A DNA stretch of 64,000 nucleotides from Stenotrophomonas maltophilia (GCF_002799155.1 NZ_NERD01000002.1:620001-684000), one strand, 5' to 3'. Counted from the first letter of the stretch, positions 54,004 through 63,530 are shown. Notes: generated by a model from the letters alone, not told the origin. A program made the numbers and translations.

Positions 54004-55056
54004 TCAGATTCCCAGCATGCGGTGCAGTGATGCGGCGTCCGTGCCGCTGTCGGCGAAATCATCGAAGGCGCGTTCGGTCACGCGGATGATGTGGTCGCGG
54101 ATGAAGGCGGCACCCTCGCGTGCGCCGTCTTCGGGGTGCTTCAGGCAGCACTCCCACTCCAGCACCGCCCAGCCGGGGAAGTCGTACTGCGCGAACTTGG
54201 AGAAGATCGCCTTGAAGTCGATCTGGCCATCGCCGAGTGAACGGAACCGGCCCGGGCGATCGATCCAGTCCTGGTAGCCGCCATACACGCCGCTGCTTGC
54301 GCTGGGGCGATATTCCGCGTCCTTGACGTGGAAGATGCCGATGCGCGCGTGGTAGCGGTCGATGAAACCCAGGTAGTCCATCTGCTGCAGCAGCAGGTGG
54401 CTGGGGTCGTACAGGATCCTGGCGCGGGGGTGATGGTCCACCACGTCGAGGAAGCGCTCGAAGGTCGCGCCGTCGTGCAGGTCCTCGCCGGGGTGGATCT
54501 CGAAGCACAGGTCCACGCCGCAGGCGTCGAAGGCATCGAGGATGGGGCGCCAGCGCCGGCCGAGTTCGGCGAAGGCTTCTTCCACCAGTCCCGGTGGGCG
54601 CTGTGGCCAGGGATAGAAGTAGGGCCAGGCCAATGCGCCGGAGAACGTGGCGTGGGCGGTCAGCCCCAGGCGCTGGCTGGCTTTGGCGGCCAACCGCAGC
54701 TGCTCCACCGCCCAGGCCTGGCGGGCGGACGGGTCGCCGCGCTTGTCCGGTGGCGCGAATCCGTCGAACAGGCTGTCGTAGGCCGGATGGACGGCAACCA
54801 GCTGCCCCTGCAGGTGGGTCGACAGTTCGGTGATCTGCAGGCCGTGCCCGGCGAGCATGCCGGCAACATCGTCGCAGTACGCCTGGCTGCGCGCGGCCTC
54901 GGCCAGGTCGAACAGGTGGGGCGCGCTGGTGGGAACTTGTACGCCAGAATAGCCCAGACCCGCGGCCCATCCGGCCAGCGTGTCCAGCCGATCAAAAGGA
55001 GCCGTGTCGCCGATGAACTGCGCCAGGAACAGCGCTGGACCCTTGAGCGTCTTCAA
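54004..55056 (-). CDS. Cytoplasmic sugar phosphate isomerase/epimerase-like protein
   Basis: TIM-barrel protein of 350 residues (PF01261) without a signal peptide. It has LAGWAAGLGYSGVQVPTSA, VDLCFEIHPGEDLHDGATF, ILYDPSHLLLQQMDYLGF, IGIFHVKDAEYRPS and WAVLEWECCLKHPEDGAR, with the Glu/Asp/His ligands of a metal site. The frame is open to TTG 55077, but that codon lies in the operator; TTG 55056 starts the family N-terminus MKTLKGPALFLAQF and follows GAGGG on the minus strand. First gene of the reverse operon, closest to the operator and LacI gene. Its relatives occur in many inositol- and keto-sugar loci; the reaction is not known. Confidence 0.87.
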   Translation of the reverse strand: MKTLKGPALFLAQFIGDTAPFDRLDTLAGWAAGLGYSGVQVPTSAPHLFDLAEAARSQAYCDDVAGMLAGHGLQITELSTHLQGQLVAVHPAYDSLFDGFAPPDKRGDPSARQAWAVEQLRLAAKASQRLGLTAHATFSGALAWPYFYPWPQRPPGLVEEAFAELGRRWRPILDAFDACGVDLCFEIHPGEDLHDGATFERFLDVVDHHPRARILYDPSHLLLQQMDYLGFIDRYHARIGIFHVKDAEYRPSASSGVYGGYQDWIDRPGRFRSLGDGQIDFKAIFSKFAQYDFPGWAVLEWECCLKHPEDGAREGAAFIRDHIIRVTERAFDDFADSGTDAASLHRMLGI

Positions 55057-55071
55057 CGTGATTCGCCCTCG

Positions 55072-55087
55072 ATGCAATCGATTGCAT
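55072..55087. promoter_or_regulatory. Putative LacI-family operator (sugar-oxidation operon 2 / regulator)
   Basis: Perfect 16-bp palindrome ATGCAATCGATTGCAT between the divergent operon (first codon 55056) and the LacI gene (ATG 55152). Its 14-bp core is identical to the site at 46389-46402. The position suits both repression of the operon and autoregulation. Confidence 0.87.
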
Positions 55088-55151
55088 TATCCTAGCAGGG
55101 GCTCACGCAGGACCTGTTGTGCAGTGCACAGCAGACAGGAGAACTAACGCC

Positions 55152-56159
55152 ATGGCCACCATCTACGACATCGCGAAGCACGTCGGCGTCTCCGCAGGCA
55201 CGGTGTCGCGGGCGCTTTCGCGGCCGGACAAAGTCCTGCCGGCCACCCGCGCGCGCATCGAGCAGGCCGCTGCCGCACTGGGCTATGTGCCCAATACGGT
55301 GGCCCGCACGCTCAAGACCCAGCGCAGCGGCAAGATCCTGGTCACCGTCCCGGACATCGCCAATCCGTTCTTCGCGCAGATCCTGCAGGGGGCGGAGGAC
55401 GCCGCACAGGCGGTCGGCTATGCGGTTCTGCTCGGCGATACCCAGCATCAACCCGACCGCGAGGAGCGCTATGCGCAGATGCTCCGGCGCAACGAGGCCG
55501 ACGGCATGATCGTGCTGGGGCACCGCCTGCCGCCGACGGCGCGCGAGATCGTCCAGCAGCGCGGTGCCGCCGCGCCGGTGATCAACGGCTGCGAGTTCGA
55601 CCCCGCGCTGGGCATTCCCAGCGTCCATATCGATAACGCCGCGGCCGCGCGCGTGGTGATGGAACATCTGTATGGGCTGGGACATGAACGGATTGCCGTG
55701 GTCGGTGGGCCGCCTGACAACCCGCTGCACCAGCAGCGACTGGAAGGCGTCCGCGCAGCCGGCAAGGCGCGCGGCCGCCTGCGCCAGCTGAGCATCGTGC
55801 CGGGGGATTTTTCCGTGGAATCCGGGCATGCGGCGGCGATGGCGCTGCTGGCCGCCGCGCCCGCACCGACCGCGGTGTTCTGCTTCAGCGACCAGATGGC
55901 GCTGGGTGCGCTGGCCGCCTGCCGGGAGCTGGGCATCCGCGTGCCGGACGAACTGTCCATCGTCGGCTTTGACGACCTGGCGTCTTCCCGCTACCTCACG
56001 CCGCCGTTGACGACCATCCGCCAGCCCATGCGGGAGATTGGTGAGCGCGCGGTCAACCTGCTGCTCGCGATCATCGAACAGGTTGATGTACCGCTTCAGC
56101 AAACGCTGGATTTCAGCCTGATGCTGCGGGGTTCGACGGCTGCGCCCGGGCAGGGGTGA
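55152..56159 (+). CDS. LacI-family regulator of the sugar-oxidation operons
   Basis: Repressor of 335 residues. The N-terminal helix-turn-helix is TIYDIAKHVGVSAGTVSRAL, the hinge is GYVPNTVARTLKTQRSG, and the sugar-binding domain includes VTVPDIANPFFAQILQGAED, IDNAAAARVVMEHLYGLGHE, FSDQMALGALAACRELGI and VGFDDLASSRYLTPPLTTIR. Start at 55152 with AGGAG 9-13 nt before; the upstream GTG/ATG frame is shadow. It is divergent from the reverse operon and shares the palindrome with it; the second copy 8.7 kb away controls the forward operon. The inducer is probably the pathway substrate or a keto-sugar. Confidence 0.93.
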   Translation: MATIYDIAKHVGVSAGTVSRALSRPDKVLPATRARIEQAAAALGYVPNTVARTLKTQRSGKILVTVPDIANPFFAQILQGAEDAAQAVGYAVLLGDTQHQPDREERYAQMLRRNEADGMIVLGHRLPPTAREIVQQRGAAAPVINGCEFDPALGIPSVHIDNAAAARVVMEHLYGLGHERIAVVGGPPDNPLHQQRLEGVRAAGKARGRLRQLSIVPGDFSVESGHAAAMALLAAAPAPTAVFCFSDQMALGALAACRELGIRVPDELSIVGFDDLASSRYLTPPLTTIRQPMREIGERAVNLLLAIIEQVDVPLQQTLDFSLMLRGSTAAPGQG

Positions 56160-56274
56160 GGGCAGGGCGCCGCCTTGAGTCCTTGATCCCGAATTGACGC
56201 AGAGCTGTCAGACTCAGCGTGGGCACCCCGGCAAGCGCCGGGGTGGAACGTGCGATCGCGCAAGGGGGTCGGCA

Positions 56275-57327
56275 ATGCCGTTCTTGACTGACGCGTCGGA
56301 AGTCGCGGTCGAAGGCATCGGCGCGGCACGTCGCATCGGCTGGATGCGCTTCGTCGGCAATGGCCTGGGCGCGATTCCCATCGCCTCGATCATTCTTGAA
56401 CGCCAGGACGGCCTGCTGGCCTGGGCGCTGCTGCTGCTCAATGCATTGGCGTGGCCGGCGCTCGCACTGGTATTGACCCAGCGTGCCCGCCAGCCCGCAC
56501 AGGCGCAGTTCCGCTGCATGGTCGCCGACTCCTTCTTCGGTGGCGGCTGGATCGCCTTCATGGCGCTGAGCGCGGTCCCCAGTGCGTTGTTCGCCGCATT
56601 GCTGGTTGCCGACAAGATCGCGGCCGGTGGCGTGCGCCTGGCGATGCGGGCCACGCTGGCGCTGGCGCTGGGTTTCGCGATCACCTGGTGGGTGCTCGGC
56701 TTCCCTTACCAGCCCGTTTCCTCGCAGCGCACGATCGTGCTCAGCGTGCCGTTCCTGTTCGTCTACGGCATCGGGCTGAGCATCCTCAGCTGGCAGCTGG
56801 CGCGCCGGGTCAAATCGCAGAATCGCCAGCTGCAGCGGCTCAGCCGGATGGATCCGCTGGTCGAGCTGGCCAACCGTGGCTTCCTGATCCTGCGTGCGCA
56901 GCAGGCACTGGACCGGGCCCAGGGCCAGGGCGGTTTTGCCTGCCTGTTGATGCTTGATGTGGATGACTTCAAGCGCATCAATGATTCGCTTGGCCACCGC
57001 GCGGGCGACGAGGTACTGCGGCATATCGCTGCAACATTGCGCACGTTTGCGCGGCCCGGTGATACCCCGGCGCGGCTGGGGGGTGATGAGTTCGTGGTGC
57101 TGCTGCACGACTGCGCGCCCGTCGACGCGATGCACGTGGCCGAGCGGGTGCGCCTGCATCTGCTCGAGGCCGCGCGCCAGATCACGCCGGGCGTGGAGTT
57201 CAGTGTAAGCATCGGCATTGCCGCTACGCCGCGGGGAGGCAGTGTCGAGGACTGGCTGGCACTGGCTGACCGCGCGCTCTACCACGCCAAGCGGCAGGGC
57301 AAGAATACGGCCAGCTACGGCGAGTGA
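56275..57327 (+). CDS. Membrane diguanylate cyclase with MASE2-like sensor
   Basis: Protein of 350 residues making cyclic di-GMP. Residues 15-180 hold about four to six membrane segments with the MASE2-like opening RRIGWMRFVGNGLGAIPIAS. The C-terminal GGDEF domain has DPLVELANRGFL, LDVDDFKRIND and the active-site GGDEF at residues 269-273. An RxxD inhibitory site (RPGD, 260-263) is present at the canonical five-residue distance, so feedback inhibition is expected. The start at 56275 follows AGGGGG; the open frame to 56194 is ignored. It is a single gene behind the lacI gene, unlikely to belong to that operon. Confidence 0.9.
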   Translation: MPFLTDASEVAVEGIGAARRIGWMRFVGNGLGAIPIASIILERQDGLLAWALLLLNALAWPALALVLTQRARQPAQAQFRCMVADSFFGGGWIAFMALSAVPSALFAALLVADKIAAGGVRLAMRATLALALGFAITWWVLGFPYQPVSSQRTIVLSVPFLFVYGIGLSILSWQLARRVKSQNRQLQRLSRMDPLVELANRGFLILRAQQALDRAQGQGGFACLLMLDVDDFKRINDSLGHRAGDEVLRHIAATLRTFARPGDTPARLGGDEFVVLLHDCAPVDAMHVAERVRLHLLEAARQITPGVEFSVSIGIAATPRGGSVEDWLALADRALYHAKRQGKNTASYGE

Positions 57328-57443
57328 GTCGATGGGGCGCCGGCAGGGCCGCCACCGGATGAGAACGTAACGCCCGTTCAGCCTGCACGCCGAATCGGCG
57401 GGTCAATCCTCTACCATGGGCCACCCCGCCCGGACGCGCTCCC

Positions 57444-58469
57444 ATGCAAGACGCCCTTGTTGCCCAGCCCAAGCCCCCCGTTCCAAGGATCGCGGCGTGG
57501 CTGATGATGCTGCTGGGCATGTGGCTGGCGCTGAAGCTGGGCCTGGTGGTGACCCTGCTGTCCGGCCTGCTGGTGTTCCAGTTGACCCATGTGCTGGCCT
57601 CCACCGTGGAAGGCAAGCTGCCGCCGGGACGGGCACGGGCGATCGCGGTGATCGTGCTGTCGGCGATCATCATCAGCGCACTGGTAATGGCCGGCATCGG
57701 CGTGGCCTCGTTCTTCCGCAACGAGACCGGTGGCCCGGACGCTCTGCTGGCGCGCCTGATGGAGATCCTCAACACCTCGCGCCACCAGGTGCCGGCGCTG
57801 CTGCAACCCTATATTCCCGAAGACATGCCGGCACTGCGCACGGCGCTGAACGAGTGGGCCGCCGAGCATCAGCGCCAGCTGGGCGTGGCCGGTACCTCGG
57901 TGGTGCAGGTGGGGGTGCGCGTATTGATCGGCATGGTGCTGGGCGCGATGATCGCGCTGTATGACGAACTGCCGCTGCCGCAGATGGGGCCGCTGGCGCA
58001 GGAGCTGATCGGGCGTACCAGCCGCCTGGCCACCGCATTCCGGCAGGTGGTGTTCGCGCAGCTGAAGATCTCGCTGCTCAACACGGTGTTCACCGCCGTT
58101 TTCCTGCTGGGCGTGCTGCCGCTGTTCGGCGTGCACCTGCCGCTGTCGAAGACCCTGGTGCTGATCACCTTCATCGCAGGCCTGCTGCCGGTGGTGGGCA
58201 ACATCATCTCCAACACCATCATCACCATCGTCGCGCTGTCGGTTTCGTTCTATGTGGCGGTGGCGGCGCTGCTGTACCTGATCGTGATCCACAAGCTGGA
58301 GTACTTCCTCAACGCCCGTATCGTCGGTGGCGAGATCCAGGCGCGTGCCTGGGAGCTGCTGCTGGCCATGCTGGTGATGGAGGCGGCGTTCGGCCTGCCG
58401 GGCCTGGTCGCCGCGCCGGTGTTCTATGCCTACGTGAAGCGCGAACTGGTCGACCAGCGCTGGATCTGA
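57444..58469 (+). CDS. AI-2E family membrane transporter
   Basis: Inner-membrane protein of 341 residues of the AI-2E/PerM/YdiK family (PF01594). It has the paired N-terminal helices, a soluble middle segment (about 85-140), and the C-terminal helices with LLPVVGNIISNTIITIVALS and GLPGLVAAPVFYAYVKREL. Members have been linked to autoinducer or sodium export, and most have unknown cargo. It lies between two diguanylate cyclase genes on the same strand, with gaps of 116 and 162 nt, so separate promoters are likely. Confidence 0.88.
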   Translation: MQDALVAQPKPPVPRIAAWLMMLLGMWLALKLGLVVTLLSGLLVFQLTHVLASTVEGKLPPGRARAIAVIVLSAIIISALVMAGIGVASFFRNETGGPDALLARLMEILNTSRHQVPALLQPYIPEDMPALRTALNEWAAEHQRQLGVAGTSVVQVGVRVLIGMVLGAMIALYDELPLPQMGPLAQELIGRTSRLATAFRQVVFAQLKISLLNTVFTAVFLLGVLPLFGVHLPLSKTLVLITFIAGLLPVVGNIISNTIITIVALSVSFYVAVAALLYLIVIHKLEYFLNARIVGGEIQARAWELLLAMLVMEAAFGLPGLVAAPVFYAYVKRELVDQRWI

Positions 58470-58631
58470 CGCGGCAAGGCATGACGTATTCGCCCAGATT
58501 GGACGGTCTGCGCGGCCTTGTCGGTGCGTTGGCGGCGTGCGCGGTATACCCACGGCAACGGTTGGCCCGGTAGCGCCTTGGCGCCTGTGCAGGCGGCCGC
58601 TACAGTGTTCCGCACGACAGGGGAAATGTGC

Positions 58632-60374
58632 ATGGCCCGCAAGGCGTCGCCCATCGGATTGCGGACCTGGGTCTGGATCCTGGCCGGGCTGTTCGTAGTC
58701 TGTACGCTGCCGTTGATGGCCATCGCGCTGGTGCAGGGCACGCTGCGCTTCACTGCCGCCGAGGACAACCTGGTCAGCCTGCGCCAGCTGCGGCAGACCT
58801 TCGACCTGGCCAACCTGGTGTCGGCCGAGCGCGGCCCCGCCAACAGCCTGCTGGGGGCCAACACGGCCGATGCGGCTGAACAGGCCCGGCTCGCGGCGCA
58901 GCTGGCGGTCGCGCGCAAGCGGGTCGATACCGCCCTGCAGCACCTGGACACCGTGTTCAACGCCGACCCGGGCGTGGTCGACGAGCATGGAATGCTGGCC
59001 GACGCGCAACGTCGCCTGCAATCAGCGCGGGCCGCGGTGGACCGGGTGGCGGTGCAGCCGCACGATGCGCGCCGGGTGGAGGACGTGGAGCGCGCGATCA
59101 GCAGCATGTTCGCGGTGGTCGATCGCCTGCACGTACTGACCTCGGCGCAGATCAACGTGCTGGTCAGTGCCGACCGCGAAGCGGCGATTCCGGCGATGCA
59201 GGGCCAGGTGCTGATCGACCTGCGCGAGCATGGCGGCCGCCTGGCCTCGAACGTGATGGCGCCGGTGGCGGTACCGGGGGCATGGCGTGACGAACAGCTG
59301 CGGGCGGCATTGCAGACCGAAGGCCGCCTGCTGGAACTGTGGCGGCTGGCAGGCAGCCATGAAGCGGTGTTCCGCAGTGATCCGGCGCTGTCCTGGCATT
59401 GGGACATGGCACGCCGGCAGTTCTTCGGCGAATCGCTGCCGATGATCGAACAGTTGATCGAAGATGGCCGGCGCGGCGTACCGCCGCCGTGGACTGCTGC
59501 CGAGTTCACCACGCGCTACGTGCCGACCCTGCAGTCGCTGGAAGCGCTGCGCGACGGCTACCTGAGCGTGTCCATCGCCCGCTTCGAGCGCACCCGCAAC
59601 CGCGAAGCGACGCGCCTGGTGGTGCTGGTGGCGACGGTGCTGGGCACGCTGGTGGTATTGGGCGTGGCGCTGCGCATTGCCCACCTGCAGATCCTGCGGC
59701 CACTGCTGCAGGCGCAGAAGCAGGTGATCCAGATTGCCTCGGAAGCGCCCGGCCCGGAACAGCATGTGACCCACCCGCTGGCCGAGATGCAGCGCCTGTT
59801 CGATGCCATCGAAGTGCTGCGCGAGAAGTCGCGCGAGCGCTCGGCGTTGACCAGCGAGCTGCGCCAGCTGGCCGGTACCGACGAGCTGACCGGGCTGTTG
59901 AACCGGCGGGCGCTGGACGAGATGGTGCAGCAACGCCACGACGACGGCGGCAACAGCGCGGTGGTGATCCTGCTGGACGTGGACCGCTTCAAGGCGATCA
60001 ACGATGGCCATGGCCACGACGCGGGCGATGCAGTGCTGGTGCAGGTGGCGCAGTTGCTGCAGCGCCACCTTCGCCGCAGCGACAGCATTGCCCGCTATGG
60101 TGGCGAGGAATTTCTCGTATTGCTGGCCGACGGCGATCTGGCCGGCGGCCGCCAGGTGGCCGAGTCGCTGCGGGCGGCACTGCAGCAGCTGGAGATCGTA
60201 CTGGTTGGCGGCAAGGTGCTGCGGGTCACCGCCAGCTTCGGTGTGGCCGAGGGCGGCACCGACGCGCTGGGCTGGCGCACCCTGTTGCGCGCTGCGGATG
60301 CGGCCATGTACCAGGCCAAGGCGCAGGGCCGCGATCGCGTGCGCGTGGCCGGCGGTGGCCGCATCGCGCGCTGA
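58632..60374 (+). CDS. Diguanylate cyclase with periplasmic sensor
   Basis: Protein of 580 residues: membrane helix (WVWILAGLFVVCTLPLMAIA, about 11-30), a large helical periplasmic sensor domain (about 35-335; nitrate/nitrite-sensor-like layout, ligand unknown), a second helix (LVVLVATVLGTLVVLGVALR), a HAMP-like linker, and a GGDEF domain. The latter has TDELTGLLNRRAL, LDVDRFKAINDGHGHDAGD and GGEEF at 490-494, with an RxxD inhibitory site (RRSD). All residues for c-di-GMP synthesis are present. ATG 58632 follows AGGGGA at 7 nt; ATG 58626 is two codons earlier and too close to it. Confidence 0.9.
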   Translation: MARKASPIGLRTWVWILAGLFVVCTLPLMAIALVQGTLRFTAAEDNLVSLRQLRQTFDLANLVSAERGPANSLLGANTADAAEQARLAAQLAVARKRVDTALQHLDTVFNADPGVVDEHGMLADAQRRLQSARAAVDRVAVQPHDARRVEDVERAISSMFAVVDRLHVLTSAQINVLVSADREAAIPAMQGQVLIDLREHGGRLASNVMAPVAVPGAWRDEQLRAALQTEGRLLELWRLAGSHEAVFRSDPALSWHWDMARRQFFGESLPMIEQLIEDGRRGVPPPWTAAEFTTRYVPTLQSLEALRDGYLSVSIARFERTRNREATRLVVLVATVLGTLVVLGVALRIAHLQILRPLLQAQKQVIQIASEAPGPEQHVTHPLAEMQRLFDAIEVLREKSRERSALTSELRQLAGTDELTGLLNRRALDEMVQQRHDDGGNSAVVILLDVDRFKAINDGHGHDAGDAVLVQVAQLLQRHLRRSDSIARYGGEEFLVLLADGDLAGGRQVAESLRAALQQLEIVLVGGKVLRVTASFGVAEGGTDALGWRTLLRAADAAMYQAKAQGRDRVRVAGGGRIAR

Positions 60375-60380
60375 ACGGCC

Positions 60381-60885
60381 TCAACCGATACGCGCATGCA
60401 CCCGGCGCAGCGTGCGCGCGATCATCCGGCGCGCTATGGGACGTGGTACCGATAAGCCACGCCAGCGTAGCGCACCCACCCGGAACGTGGCGCTGGCGGT
60501 TGCCAGCACCTTGCCGGCCGGGTCGGTCAACCAACCACGGGTGAAGGCGATGCTGCCCTTGCTGTGTTCGACTTCACCCCAGCCGATGATCCGCCCGGGG
60601 CGCGGGGCTGACGAAACTTGTCTTGGATTCCACCGTGACTGCGATGCGGTTGGCCGGCAGCGTGGCGTAGATCGCAGGCCCCATGCAGTCGTCCAGCATC
60701 GCCGAGAGGAAGCCGCCCTGCACGTTGCCCATCGGGTTGGTCAGTACCGGGCCGGCCTCGAATTCGACCTGGATGCGGCGCCGTGCATCGTCGTAGTCGA
60801 CGAAGCGCCAGCCGAGCAGGGTGCCTGCCTGGGAGGGCGGCAGATCACCGTTGACCACGCTGTAGAAGATGGATTCGGGATTCAT
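60381..60885 (-). pseudogene. PaaI-type thioesterase gene with a frameshift
   Basis: From ATG 60885 the frame encodes a hotdog-fold thioesterase start (MNPESIFYSVVNGDLPPSQA, then NPMGNVQGGFLSAMLDDCMG) but terminates after 103 codons at 60574. Immediately before that, at a run of G on the plus strand (60597-60600), a +1 shift brings in the correct continuation: GRIIGWGEVEHSKGSIAFTR and VLATASATFRVG, ending at TGA 60381-60383. The total of 505 nt is one base more than a whole number of codons, which fits one inserted C in a C-run. It could be a real null allele, a phase-variable tract or a sequencing error. Confidence 0.82.
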
Positions 60886-60922
60886 GGGGAGCCTCGATGA
60901 AAGGGGAGGGAGGAACAGCACG

Positions 60923-61357
60923 TCAGGGCAGCGCCAACAGCGCCAGCACGAATCCGATGACGGACAGCACCACCACGGCAGCGCCAGCGGGTACAGGCGT
61001 ACGGGCACCGGTTTGCCGCCGTACGCCGGTGGCGACCAGTACCGGTGGCACGGTGGCGACCAGGCAGAACAGCTGGAACGCCAGCAGCTGCGGCAGTGCG
61101 AAGTGACCTCCGAAGAAAATCAGCCAGGCCAGCATCACGCCGGCGCCGGCCAGTGCGATCCAACCGGCGCCGACCACGCGGATGAGGGCCATCACCAACA
61201 CCTGCATGCGTGGTTCGACCTCAGCCCACGGCATGCCCACGGCCTGCCCGTGGTAGGGCATGAAGTCGGAGCGTTTCAGGTAGGCCGCAGCAAACAGCGA
61301 GACAATGAAGAACGCTAACAGGTAGCAGCCGAACGCGAGCCAGGCGAACAGGTCCAT
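60923..61357 (-). CDS. Small four-helix membrane protein
   Basis: Hypothetical inner-membrane protein of 144 residues with about four hydrophobic segments: FAWLAFGCYLLAFFIVSLFA, VLVMALIRVVGAGWIALAGA, a third around LLAFQLFCLVATVPPVLVAT and a C-terminal VVVLSVIGFVLALLALP. Start at 61357 (MDLFAWLAF); the longer frame is shadow. No family or function recognised. It lies 37 nt upstream of the thioesterase pseudogene on the same strand and may share its transcript. Confidence 0.72.
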   Translation of the reverse strand: MDLFAWLAFGCYLLAFFIVSLFAAAYLKRSDFMPYHGQAVGMPWAEVEPRMQVLVMALIRVVGAGWIALAGAGVMLAWLIFFGGHFALPQLLAFQLFCLVATVPPVLVATGVRRQTGARTPVPAGAAVVVLSVIGFVLALLALP

Positions 61358-61641
61358 GTGGAGGCCATGCGGTTGCGGAGGGGAGCCCCGGTTGCGCCGG
61401 CGGCCATGCCGGAGGTGCCGCGGGGTTGCGCGATTCTCGGGCAAGCCCCTGTTAGAGGCGTGTCGTGGTGTGGAGGACCGTTCCTCCATCCGCTGTTAAC
61501 GCGGGTGTGGTGGTGAGGAGTGCGTCACACACGTGCCATGCGCCCTATCTCGTTTTCTGTGAAGAGGTCGCAACTGCCCATCCACGCTTCGGTCACCGCT
61601 CTGCGCAGACGCTGGGACTCCATCCGACGAGGGACGACGAC

Positions 61642-62073
61642 ATGACCCAGCTCACCCTGCCTGAACTGTCCAGGAAAATGGCCGGCATCGATTTCACGAT
61701 GCTGCAGACCCACGCCGGCGGAGAGATTGCCGGTCGTCCGATGAGCAACAACGGTGACGTGGACTATGACGGTGACAGCTGGTTCTTCACCACCGAAGAC
61801 ACCGACATGGTGCGCGAGATTGAAGCGGACCCCGCCGTCGCGCTGGGTTTTTCCGGCAGCAAGTCGCTGCTGGGCAAGCCACCGTTGTTCGTGCACGTGC
61901 AGGGAAGGGCAGCGCTGGTGCGCGATCGCGCTACGATGAGCCAGCACTGGGTGAAGGACCTGGAGCGATGGTTCGAACAGGGCGTGGATACACCGGGACT
62001 GGTGCTGATTCACGTGCGCGCCAGCCGCATCCACTACTGGGATGGCGAGGACGAGGGCGAAATCGTGATCTGA
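61642..62073 (+). CDS. Pyridoxamine 5'-phosphate oxidase-like FMN-binding protein (general stress)
   Basis: Split-barrel flavin-binding protein of 143 residues, close to the 'general stress protein 26' type: FTMLQTHAGGEIAGRPMSNN, SWFFTTEDTDMVREIEADPA, and the C-terminal strands LIHVRASRIHYWDG. Family members bind FMN and are induced by salt or oxidative stress; the reaction is unknown. GAGGGA at 61629-61634 supports the ATG. The 284-nt region upstream (61358-61641) shows nothing else. Confidence 0.87.
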   Translation: MTQLTLPELSRKMAGIDFTMLQTHAGGEIAGRPMSNNGDVDYDGDSWFFTTEDTDMVREIEADPAVALGFSGSKSLLGKPPLFVHVQGRAALVRDRATMSQHWVKDLERWFEQGVDTPGLVLIHVRASRIHYWDGEDEGEIVI

Positions 62074-62111
62074 CCGGAACCGCGCAGCGCCCGGCGCATC
62101 GTGTTCCAGGG

Positions 62112-63506
62112 TCAGCAGTGCGCAGGGTGTGCTGCAGGATCCCCAAGATTGGCCAGTTCCGGTGCCAAGGCGTGCTCCACCGCACGCCGCAGCAGTGCCG
62201 GCGCGACATAGTGCCGGTGCCCGGCGTCGATCAGCGCCATGTACATGCCGCCGAACGCATTGAGGGTCTGCACGCATGAGCCCAGGCTGATCTCGACATG
62301 TCCATCGCTACGCCGCTGCACGCGCACGCTGCTGCGGAAACGCAGGTGCCGATCGTCGGCGCCGAGCAGGACTTCGGCGTCGTTGTCCTGCGTATCGATG
62401 TGCGAATCCAGCACCGGAAATCGACCAGCGAACAACCGGCTGCGATCGGTCGACAGCAATGACGACACCGGGCATCCCAGCGGCGACGTGCGCAACCGCA
62501 ACGGCGCCACCAGTCGGTTTCGCAGCGCCATCAGATGGCCTACGCCGCTGGGTGGATTGCGCAGGAAGCCCTCCAGTACATCGGCCAGCAGTGCCGATGC
62601 GGAACGGTGGACCACCTGCGAGGGTTCCAGGCACAGGGTGGTCAGGTCCTGGTAGTGGCTGTGCGGAAGCGCTGTGGTCAGCATGCCATCGGTGGCGGCG
62701 GGCCGCGAATGGATGGGATAGGCCGGTGTGGCACGTTCGACGAACCCGCGCAGCGGCCGCATGGGGATGCGGCGCAGCGGGCCGAGCAGGGCACGGGTAC
62801 GCGCGCACAGGTGTGCGCACAGGCTGGGAGGCGCCGCCTGCAGCGACAGTTGCAACAGCGGTGCCGCCGCAAGCGAGGTGCCTGAAGGCCAGTGCGGTTC
62901 CGGAAGCACCTCGGTCAGGCTGGGGATATCGGCGGCATTGCGTTGCACCTGTGCACGCGCCTGCTCGCTCATCGCGCCGGCCAGTTCATTGCTGTGGCAG
63001 GACAACGCGAACAGCGCTGGATGTGCAGGATGGTTCGACGCGAACTGGTGCCAGGTGCCGCCGCCGAAGCGCACGGTAAACAGGCAGTCCGGTGGGATGC
63101 GGATGCGCCGAAGCGTGCGCGCGAAGGCACCAGGATCTGCTGCCAGCTGCGTGTCGGAGGCGGTGGCGAAACGCAGCTCGGCTCCCGCGCTGCCGGCGAT
63201 GGCGGTGAACATGCGCGGGCCTGCATGGCGATGAAACGGGTGGCCACCGGCACCGACGGTGAAGCTGTACAGCGAGGAGGCATCCCCGTGCTGCAGGTGC
63301 ATGCCACCCAGTCGCGCCGAAGGTTCATCCAACGCATCGATGAACGCCGGGTGGTGGCGCTGACGCTGGCCGGCGTCACTCACCAGCCCGTCACCGGCAC
63401 CGATGCCGAGCTGCGCGATCAGGGTGACTTCGGTCGGACTGCCGCCGTCCTGTGCCGGAAGCTGCACTGCTGGAAACGAACGGCGATCGCGGGTCGAACC
63501 AGGCAT
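62112..63506 (-). CDS. DUF2867-like protein with N-terminal cupin-like domain
   Basis: Protein of 464 residues in two parts. Residues about 30-220 look cupin-like (HPFHRHAGPRMFTAIAGSAG, FGGGTWHQFASNHPAHP, with histidines that could hold a metal). The C-terminal part from about residue 290 resembles DUF2867: LVAPLRLRTSPLGCPVSSLL, FPVLDSHIDTQDNDAEVLLG and ALIDAGHRHYVAPALLRRAV. I do not know a function. ATG 63506 has AAGGAG at a suitable 7-nt distance; ATG 63512 is too near it. It lies 24 nt after an ArsR-type regulator gene and is presumably co-transcribed and controlled by it. Confidence 0.7.
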   Translation of the reverse strand: MPGSTRDRRSFPAVQLPAQDGGSPTEVTLIAQLGIGAGDGLVSDAGQRQRHHPAFIDALDEPSARLGGMHLQHGDASSLYSFTVGAGGHPFHRHAGPRMFTAIAGSAGAELRFATASDTQLAADPGAFARTLRRIRIPPDCLFTVRFGGGTWHQFASNHPAHPALFALSCHSNELAGAMSEQARAQVQRNAADIPSLTEVLPEPHWPSGTSLAAAPLLQLSLQAAPPSLCAHLCARTRALLGPLRRIPMRPLRGFVERATPAYPIHSRPAATDGMLTTALPHSHYQDLTTLCLEPSQVVHRSASALLADVLEGFLRNPPSGVGHLMALRNRLVAPLRLRTSPLGCPVSSLLSTDRSRLFAGRFPVLDSHIDTQDNDAEVLLGADDRHLRFRSSVRVQRRSDGHVEISLGSCVQTLNAFGGMYMALIDAGHRHYVAPALLRRAVEHALAPELANLGDPAAHPAHC

Positions 63507-63530
63507 CGTCATGCTCCTTGGCGAGGCGGA

